Position numbers and translations under genes: made by a program
Source of the DNA: Bacteroidota bacterium
Lineage (GTDB): Bacteria; Bacteroidota; Ignavibacteria; UBA10030
Length of the DNA: 10,481 nucleotides
Assembly (NCBI GenBank): GCA_025455125.1
Contig: JALONE010000012.1
Location: 1 to 10,481 of the forward strand
Reading direction: 5' to 3'
Shown here: positions 5,821 to 10,481 of the stretch, piece by piece
Layout: each line of letters begins with the position of its first letter
Numbering within the stretch: the first letter of the stretch is position 1
Notes under the pieces: model-generated
The model's database searches: none
What the model was told of the DNA's origin: nothing
The model's input: the letters and a program-made list of their open reading frames with translations, nothing else

Positions 5821-8367
5821 ATGACCACGCTCTCACGCATCTTCTTTTGTACGCTCTTCCCCATCCTTTCAGCCCTTGCATCAAATCCTGATCTTGCCCG
5901 GCGGATCATTCCCACGCCGCAAGAGGTGAAGCCTGGAGCAGGGAACTTCCGGATAACGACATCGGTAAAGATCATTCTCGGATCCGGCCTCGCGAACGGG
6001 GATCGCTCTGCTGCCGACCGGCTCAACGATGAGTTGGCTCTGTTCGGCAAAGAGCGCCTGCAAGTGGTATCAGAGGACGGGCTTCGCAAGGTATCCGCGG
6101 GGAATATCTACATCGCCTCGCCGACAAGCGACTATGCCCGCAAATTGCTTTCGCAACAGCCTGGAACGCTCACGGCACAAATGAGGTCCGAGGGATACTG
6201 GCTTGACGCGACACCCGACGGTATCGTGATCATTGCGGAGAATCCCCGCGGCCGCTTCTACGGAGTCATGTCGCTCGTTCAATTGATGAGGATGGAGAAA
6301 CGTACGCTGACCGTGCCCGCTGTGCAGATCCGCGATTGGCCGGAGCAATCCATCCGCGGCATCACAGACGACATCAGTCGCGGACAGATCTCCACGGTGG
6401 AGAACTTCAAGGCCATCATCCGGCGGTGTGCCCGCTTTAAGCTGAACATGTATTCGCCGTACATCGAGGAGGTCTTTGCAGTCAAGAACCATCCTGCGAT
6501 CGCGGACGGCCGCGGCGCTTTGACAGCGAAGGAATGGAAGGACCTCGATGAATACGCCCGCCTCTTCCATGTGGAGATGGTCCCCATCTTCGAAACACTC
6601 GGCCATTGGGAGAACATCCTCCGGTTGAAAGAATACGCGCATCTTGGTGAGTTCCCGGGTGCGCACACCGTGAATGTCTCCGATGAACGGGTGTACGCGC
6701 TTCTCGAGGAGATGATCGGTGAGATCGCCGGCGCATTCCGCTCCCCGTGGTTCAACATGGCGGCCGATGAATCCTGGGATGTCGGTCTCGGCGCGAACAA
6801 GGAACGGGTCGCCGCAAGCGACCTGGCGACCGTGCATGCTGACCACTACACGCGCTTGTTCAACATCCTAAAGAAGTTCAAGAAGAAGCCCTTGATGTAC
6901 GGCGACGTCATCCTAAATCATCCGGAGATCCTCGAGAAGATCCCCAAGGATGTCGTCATTGTCGACTGGCATTACGGCGCAGCGGAAGAGTACACAAGTC
7001 CAGAGACGTTCAAGACAGCGGGATTTCCGTTCATTGTGTCACCCGCTGTTGCGAATTACATCGGACCGTTCCCCAACTACCTGAATACGTTCGCGAACAT
7101 TCAGAATCTCACGCGTGACGGCTATCGGAATGGCGCCTTGGGAGTGCTCACATCGAGCTGGAACGACCACGGAGGGGAAGCCTTTCGTGAATTGAACACG
7201 CTCGGCTATGCATGGACGTCCGAGTGCGCATGGCAACCGGAGCGGGCACGCATCGACGGTTTCATGCTTCGCTTCTTCGGCGACTTCCTGGGCAGCGATG
7301 CGGCAGCCCTGTACGCTTCCTCTGTCTATACCATCCTCTCGGAACCCGCGAACCAGACGGGATGGTTCGACCTCTGGCGACATCCCATGCTGCCGCCGAG
7401 GCCCAATCCGTTGAATCTGCAATGGCGCATGCAGAGCATCGAGAGCAGTATGGCCATTGCCGAATCGCTTGTAACGTACGGACGACGTGCGTCAGAGCGG
7501 AACACGGATCACTGGGATCTGCTGGGGTATGTCATACGGCTCGATCGTTGGTACGGCTCAAAGCTCCGGAATGGGGAAGCGGTCCGAACCATGACGATGA
7601 GCATCCCGGAAGGTGTCGATGCGGATTCAGTGCGCGCGGTCGCGGCAGCGTTGTGTCGATCGGTCGTGCAGGAATTCGAGGCGTTCCGGGGCGAGTTCGC
7701 CCCGCTCTGGAAGCGCACCAACAAGCCCGAAGGGCTCGCGAACATTCTTCAGCGGCACAGCCGGCAGATGCACTATTGGAATGAGAAGATCGCCGAGCTG
7801 GATTCGGGAACCGCGTGGATCGATCCAACGATCCCGAGTCAATGGATCGCACACCCTGCGGGGAATCCGTGGACGAGGGACAGCAGTGCGGTCCAGGTTC
7901 GGCAGGCATTCTTCACAGTGGAGCTGAACCTCCCGAAGGTCATCAGCGCGAGGCTGCAGCTGCTCGGAGACACGCGCGCAACGGTGTGGCTCAATGGGCA
8001 CGAGGTTGGTTCCGTCGTGGCCCGCCGTTCGCTTTCCCTACTTGTCGAATATGAACGATCAAAGATCTTCGACATGCTCCCCTGGGCGGTTGAAGGAAGG
8101 AATGTTCTTGCAGTCGAATGCGAAAGCAACAACCGGAATGCTTCGGCGGGATTCAACGTCTTCGCGGAATTCCAAGCAACGAATGACAGTGTCATTCACA
8201 TTCTCTCCGACTCGACATGGAATGCGACCTCCATCAAGCCGGAGGGATGGCCGCTCCGCGGAGTGCAGCCCGGCAGAGATTCGTTCAACGCTCGGTCGTA
8301 TACATATCCGGTGGCGGTGATCCGTCCTAACCTGCGATCAGGACGAACATCCTGGTTCGAACGCTGA
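5821..8367 (+). CDS. Secreted GH20-like beta-N-acetylhexosaminidase with C-terminal beta-sandwich
   Basis: An 848-residue exported glycoside hydrolase, probably releasing terminal N-acetyl-hexosamine from glycans or chitin-type oligomers. A signal peptide is visible (MTTLSR, then a hydrophobic stretch, with ALA at 18-20 as the likely cleavage site). Next is a GH20b-like N-terminal domain (about 27-160; RRIIPTPQEV, ending AENPRGRFYGVMSLVQLM). The TIM barrel starts near RGITDDISRG (179-188). It carries the hallmark Asp-Glu pair D316-E317 in NMAADESWDVG, which in GH20 positions the N-acetyl group and acts as the acid. Later barrel motifs are VDWHYG (381-386) and SSWNDHGGE (445-453). After a helical region, a jelly-roll-like domain (about 695-795) includes TVWLNGHEVG and a RNVLAVE segment, like those attached to rhamnosidases and other glycosidases. 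The ATG at 5821 is preferred over a TTG at 5806 because it gives a clean signal peptide. No Shine-Dalgarno sequence is seen. The precise substrate is unknown. Confidence 0.85.
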   Translation: MTTLSRIFFCTLFPILSALASNPDLARRIIPTPQEVKPGAGNFRITTSVKIILGSGLANGDRSAADRLNDELALFGKERLQVVSEDGLRKVSAGNIYIASPTSDYARKLLSQQPGTLTAQMRSEGYWLDATPDGIVIIAENPRGRFYGVMSLVQLMRMEKRTLTVPAVQIRDWPEQSIRGITDDISRGQISTVENFKAIIRRCARFKLNMYSPYIEEVFAVKNHPAIADGRGALTAKEWKDLDEYARLFHVEMVPIFETLGHWENILRLKEYAHLGEFPGAHTVNVSDERVYALLEEMIGEIAGAFRSPWFNMAADESWDVGLGANKERVAASDLATVHADHYTRLFNILKKFKKKPLMYGDVILNHPEILEKIPKDVVIVDWHYGAAEEYTSPETFKTAGFPFIVSPAVANYIGPFPNYLNTFANIQNLTRDGYRNGALGVLTSSWNDHGGEAFRELNTLGYAWTSECAWQPERARIDGFMLRFFGDFLGSDAAALYASSVYTILSEPANQTGWFDLWRHPMLPPRPNPLNLQWRMQSIESSMAIAESLVTYGRRASERNTDHWDLLGYVIRLDRWYGSKLRNGEAVRTMTMSIPEGVDADSVRAVAAALCRSVVQEFEAFRGEFAPLWKRTNKPEGLANILQRHSRQMHYWNEKIAELDSGTAWIDPTIPSQWIAHPAGNPWTRDSSAVQVRQAFFTVELNLPKVISARLQLLGDTRATVWLNGHEVGSVVARRSLSLLVEYERSKIFDMLPWAVEGRNVLAVECESNNRNASAGFNVFAEFQATNDSVIHILSDSTWNATSIKPEGWPLRGVQPGRDSFNARSYTYPVAVIRPNLRSGRTSWFER

Positions 8368-8384
8368 TTAATTCTTCTTCATCC

Positions 8385-8414
8385 GATACAACTGAACGAA
8401 GACATTCGTATATT
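8385..8414 (+). promoter_or_regulatory. Weak candidate promoter of the small membrane protein gene
   Basis: TATATT at 8409-8414, preceded by TTCG, resembles the -10 region of the next promoter (TTTCGGTATATT). GATACA at 8385-8390 is a poor -35 match at an 18-base spacing. The distance to the ATG at 8457 (about 36 bases from a predicted start site) is reasonable. The -10 resemblance is seen; promoter function is inference. Confidence 0.35.
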
Positions 8415-8456
8415 CAATAATCAAGGGGAAGTGTTCGTGCATCTTTTGGAGTCTCT

Positions 8457-8630
8457 ATGAAACGCTACGTGTTGATCGGATTGTTCGCCGGGGCGGCAGT
8501 GACATTCCTGGTGTATCTCCTCCGTCGCAGAGAGTTGGAAGGCTCGGAGTTCAAGGAATTCTTTGATTCCTCCAGTGTCGCAGACGATCTGTTTGGCGAC
8601 GCCTTCGAAGAGCTGCCAGACAAGCCGTAA
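8457..8630 (+). CDS. Small single-pass membrane protein, 57 residues, unknown function
   Basis: I do not recognise a family. The reading is 57 residues. A hydrophobic helix (about residues 5-22) follows MKRY and ends at the positively charged RRRE. A cytosol-facing acidic tail of about 32 residues is rich in Asp, Glu, Phe and Ser and ends ELPDKP. By the positive-inside rule the tail is probably cytoplasmic. The start has a good ribosome-binding site, GGAG at 8448-8451, 5 bases before the ATG. That, the coding-like composition and the membrane-plus-acidic-tail layout support a real gene despite its size. It lies 89 bases after the glycosidase and 121 bases before the coiled-coil gene, which has its own promoter, so it is probably monocistronic. 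Confidence 0.6.
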   Translation: MKRYVLIGLFAGAAVTFLVYLLRRRELEGSEFKEFFDSSSVADDLFGDAFEELPDKP

Positions 8631-8668
8631 GCGATTGCCTTGCAATAGCTTGGGGGTGTTCGGCCGCA

Positions 8669-8697
8669 TTGACAATCATTGCAAGTTTCGGTATATT
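8669..8697 (+). promoter_or_regulatory. Strong sigma70-type promoter of the coiled-coil gene
   Basis: A perfect -35 TTGACA (8669-8674) and a -10 TATATT (8692-8697) are separated by exactly 17 bases. The predicted start near 8704 gives a ~48-base leader that contains no Shine-Dalgarno sequence. The hexamers and spacing are identical to those of the rRNA promoter at 9839-9867, so high expression is expected. Confidence 0.75.
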
Positions 8698-8751
8698 CCT
8701 CAACATTTTTTCAGATCCTGACCCTTCCCATTCACTCATCCCACAGAACCT

Positions 8752-9795
8752 ATGTCCGACCTTGAAGAGCAGCGGCGCAAAGTCGAGGAACTGAAACGCA
8801 AGATCCTCGAGCAGAAGCGCGCGGTAGCGGAGGGTGGTCCCCCCGTTCCGGAGGCTCCGATCTTGGACGAAGCAGAGGCTGCAAAGCACAAGGCGGAGGA
8901 GGAGGCGAAGAAGAGGTCCGAAGAGGAAGCCAAGAGGAAGGCGGAAGAAGAGGCAAAGCGGAAGGCGGAAGAAGAGGCAAAGCGGAAAGCGGAAGAAGAG
9001 GCAAAGAAGAGGGCAGAAGAGGAAGCGCGTCGCAGGCAGGAAGAGGAAGTTCGGAAGAGGGCAGAAGCGGAAGCGCGCAAGAGGGCCGAGGAAGATGCTC
9101 GGCACAAGGAAGAAGAAGTTCGGGTGAAGGCTGAGGAGCTCGCCCGTCAGGCCGCTGCCGCGAAGGAGCGGGCGGAAAAGGATGCGGAGGCTCGCCGCAA
9201 GTCTGAAGCAGACGCGCGTCTGAGGGCGGAAGAAGCGCGAAAATATGCGGAAATCGAGGCCCGAAAGAAGGCGGACGAAGAGGCGCGAAGGAAGGCGGAA
9301 GAAGCGACGCGCCAGAGGGAAGAAGAGGAGCGGCGAAAGAAGGAAGAGGAGGCTGCACGCATTCGGGCGGAAGAAGAGAAAAAGAGGGAAGAAGAAACCC
9401 GGCGTCAACGTGAAGAATCTGAAGTTCTCCGGAAGTTTGAAGAAAAGAAGCGGGCGGCACGCTCGGCCGATGTGATGGTTTCCTATCAGGCCTATGCGCA
9501 AGCGCTGAAGCAGGCGTGGGGCGACGGTGTGCTGAGCAGGGACGAGACGAAGCTGCTGTTGACGCTGCGCAAAACGATGGGAATTGACGAAGCGGAGCAT
9601 GCGGGCCTCCAAGTGGAGGTGCAGCTGGAGATCTATTTGGAAGCCCTGATGGAAGCGTGGAAGGACGGTTCCATTACTCCGGAAGAATCGGAGAAGCTCG
9701 ACCATTTGCGAGATGCGTTCAAGATTTCAGCAGAGGAGCATTTGAGGCTCGAGAAGCAGGTCCGAAGGGACATTTTGAGTCAGAAGATCATCTAG
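8752..9795 (+). CDS. Charged coiled-coil protein with tandem C-terminal 47-residue repeats
   Basis: A 347-residue protein with no signal peptide or membrane helix, so probably cytosolic. Residues 1-26 form a short charged helix, and 28-36 a Gly/Pro linker (GGPPVPEAP). Residues ~40-240 are an Ala/Glu/Lys/Arg-rich long helix or coiled coil dominated by 8-residue units such as AEEEAKRK (64-87). Residues 244-341 are compact and differ in composition: two copies of a module in exact 47-residue register (Y248/Y295, W256/W303, D258-G259/D305-G306, L272-R273/L319-R320, H283/H330). The module, roughly YxxALxxAWxDGxLxxxE followed by two helices, looks TerB-like or like a degenerate EF-hand half, but I cannot name a family. 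The rod is TolA-like only in composition, since the TolA membrane anchor is absent. There is a strong promoter upstream and no Shine-Dalgarno sequence. Function is unknown; a scaffold or spacer carrying a binding head is an inference. Confidence 0.85.
   Translation: MSDLEEQRRKVEELKRKILEQKRAVAEGGPPVPEAPILDEAEAAKHKAEEEAKKRSEEEAKRKAEEEAKRKAEEEAKRKAEEEAKKRAEEEARRRQEEEVRKRAEAEARKRAEEDARHKEEEVRVKAEELARQAAAAKERAEKDAEARRKSEADARLRAEEARKYAEIEARKKADEEARRKAEEATRQREEEERRKKEEEAARIRAEEEKKREEETRRQREESEVLRKFEEKKRAARSADVMVSYQAYAQALKQAWGDGVLSRDETKLLLTLRKTMGIDEAEHAGLQVEVQLEIYLEALMEAWKDGSITPEESEKLDHLRDAFKISAEEHLRLEKQVRRDILSQKII
8917..9012 (+). repeat. 24-base in-frame tandem repeats within the coiled-coil gene
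   Basis: Four 24-base units lie at 8917-8940, 8941-8964, 8965-8988 and 8989-9012. The second and third differ by one base at the last position. The first and fourth are more diverged. Each encodes eight residues of the AEEEAKRK type. Near-identity at the DNA level, including codon choice, points to recent slippage or unequal recombination, so unit number may vary between strains without breaking the frame. Confidence 0.8.
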
Positions 9796-9838
9796 ATGTC
9801 GACATTGCATTGGGTCCGAAAATAGTTTCAGAAAGGTG

Positions 9839-9867
9839 TTGACATTGGATCTATAACATGTTATATT
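9839..9867 (+). promoter_or_regulatory. Near-consensus promoter upstream of the rRNA operon
   Basis: TTGACA (9839-9844), a 17-base spacer and TATATT (9862-9867), followed by a GC-rich discriminator (GGCCCGC, 9871-9877) of the kind that makes rRNA promoters sensitive to ppGpp and initiating nucleotide. The predicted start is near 9874, about 190 bases before mature 16S. It could instead drive only the short terminated RNA described next. Confidence 0.75.
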
Positions 9868-9873
9868 ATTGGC

Positions 9874-9942
9874 CCGCTTCGATAAGCGGAGTTCCTTAAC
9901 GCCTTTAGTTCTAAATGCCCATTGTCCCAAATGGGCATTTTT
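9874..9942 (+). ncRNA. Putative ~70-nt leader or small RNA with two hairpins
   Basis: A transcript from the promoter at 9839-9867 would begin at about 9874. It would fold a 5' hairpin at once, CCGCTT (9874-9879) with AAGCGG (9884-9889) around loop CGAT. It would then pass a ~23-base single-stranded stretch and end at the intrinsic terminator at 9913-9942. No reading frame of note lies inside. This gives a compact RNA of about 69 nt. Whether it accumulates as a small RNA or is simply an attenuated rRNA leader cannot be decided from sequence. Confidence 0.4.
9913..9942 (+). terminator. Intrinsic terminator between rRNA promoter and 16S gene
   Basis: A perfect 11-base stem, AAATGCCCATT (9913-9923) with AATGGGCATTT (9930-9940), has a 6-base loop, and its 3' arm runs into TTTTT (9938-9942). 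This is a textbook Rho-independent terminator. It lies 118 bases after the coiled-coil stop but also downstream of the rRNA-type promoter, so it acts on both. The symmetrical A-tract on the 5' side means it could also terminate minus-strand transcription. Confidence 0.85.
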
Positions 9943-9957
9943 ATCGTTAAGACAGAG

Positions 9958-9970
9958 TGTTCTTTGAAAA
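9958..9970 (+). promoter_or_regulatory. boxA-like antitermination element of the rRNA leader
   Basis: TGTTCTTTGAAAA resembles bacterial rrn boxA (TGCTCTTTAACA type), which in RNA binds NusB/NusE and makes polymerase resist termination in rRNA operons. It lies about 95 bases before the 16S 5' end, a normal position, but downstream of the intrinsic terminator at 9913-9942, so it should not help polymerase pass that terminator. Confidence 0.6.
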
Positions 9971-10015
9971 GTGTGCATGGTTTGAAGTCAATTTTCGCTG
10001 GGTTTCATGCCTAGC

Positions 10016-10029
10016 TCGCCGAAAGGCGA
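10016..10029 (+). other. GNRA-capped hairpin in pre-16S leader
   Basis: TCGCC (10016-10020) pairs with GGCGA (10025-10029) around a GAAA tetraloop. It lies 35 bases before the predicted 16S end and may take part in leader folding or processing. The 3' flank of 16S is outside the window, so the long processing stem cannot be checked. Confidence 0.45.
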
Positions 10030-10064
10030 TTAGGTTCGAACTCGAAGTTGAGAACTAAAAATCT

Positions 10065-10481
<417 letters not shown>

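Noticed and set aside
6070..6846. Minus-strand 258-residue open frame
   Set aside because: It lies wholly inside the GH20-like gene, with no family motif and no promoter or ribosome-binding site. The opposite strand has clear catalytic motifs.
8551..9705. Minus-strand 384-residue open frame rich in Phe/Leu/Arg
   Set aside because: It is the antisense of the GAA/GCG-rich coiled-coil gene. The repetitive FRLPLCLF-type text is the shadow of AEEEAKRK codons. The plus-strand gene has a strong promoter and a sensible C-terminal domain.
8752..9795. TolA or an IgA-binding-type surface protein
   Set aside because: Only the charged helical composition matches. There is no membrane anchor, signal peptide or TolA C-terminal domain, and no tol-pal genes are nearby.
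9727..9978. Minus-strand 83-residue open frame across the rRNA promoter
   Set aside because: It runs through the promoter, terminator and boxA-like signals, has no recognisable domain and no ribosome-binding site.

Overview
The window is 10,481 bases from a free-living bacterium, probably of the Bacteroidota/Chlorobiota (FCB) assemblage, perhaps an Ignavibacteria-like lineage. That placement is an inference. It rests on the general look of the 5' part of the 16S rRNA gene, a small Hc1/histone-H1-like protein, a bacterial deoxyhypusine-synthase-like gene, and several genes that lack a Shine-Dalgarno sequence before the ATG. I could not run a 16S search. No phage, transposon, integron or CRISPR signature is visible, so this looks like ordinary chromosome ending in a ribosomal RNA operon.

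Layout. Positions 1-698 (minus strand) hold a ferrous-iron uptake pair, feoA and the first 156 codons of feoB, overlapping by 4 bases. Everything else is on the plus strand. A divergent intergenic region (about 699-841) carries a dyad-symmetric element and a pair of direct repeats. It is followed by a classical short-chain dehydrogenase/reductase (842-1600). A short region with an unusual 8-base periodicity (1607-1694) precedes a copper module, a CopZ-like chaperone (1706-1924) translationally coupled to a CopA-type P1B ATPase (1921-4182). Next come a bacterial deoxyhypusine-synthase-like enzyme (4306-5409) and a 71-residue Hc1-like protein (5458-5673) with a candidate terminator behind it. 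A secreted 848-residue GH20-like glycoside hydrolase follows (5821-8367), then a 57-residue single-pass membrane protein (8457-8630). The last protein gene encodes a 347-residue charged coiled-coil protein (8752-9795) that has its own strong promoter and ends in an exact 47-residue tandem duplication.

From 9839 onward the sequence is a ribosomal RNA control region: a near-consensus promoter (TTGACA, 17-base spacer, TATATT), a small hairpin, a textbook intrinsic terminator (9913-9942), a boxA-like antitermination element (9958-9970) and the first ~417 bases of 16S rRNA (from about 10065). The terminator lies between the promoter and the 16S gene and upstream of boxA. This is the most intriguing arrangement in the window, because it implies either a ~70-nt small RNA or an attenuated rRNA leader.

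Functionally, the left half is about metal handling: Fe(II) import and Cu(I) chaperoning and export. The middle has polyamine-type chemistry (DHS-like) next to a DNA-binding protein, then exported amino-sugar glycan breakdown. No single pathway joins all these genes, and most appear to be separate small transcription units.
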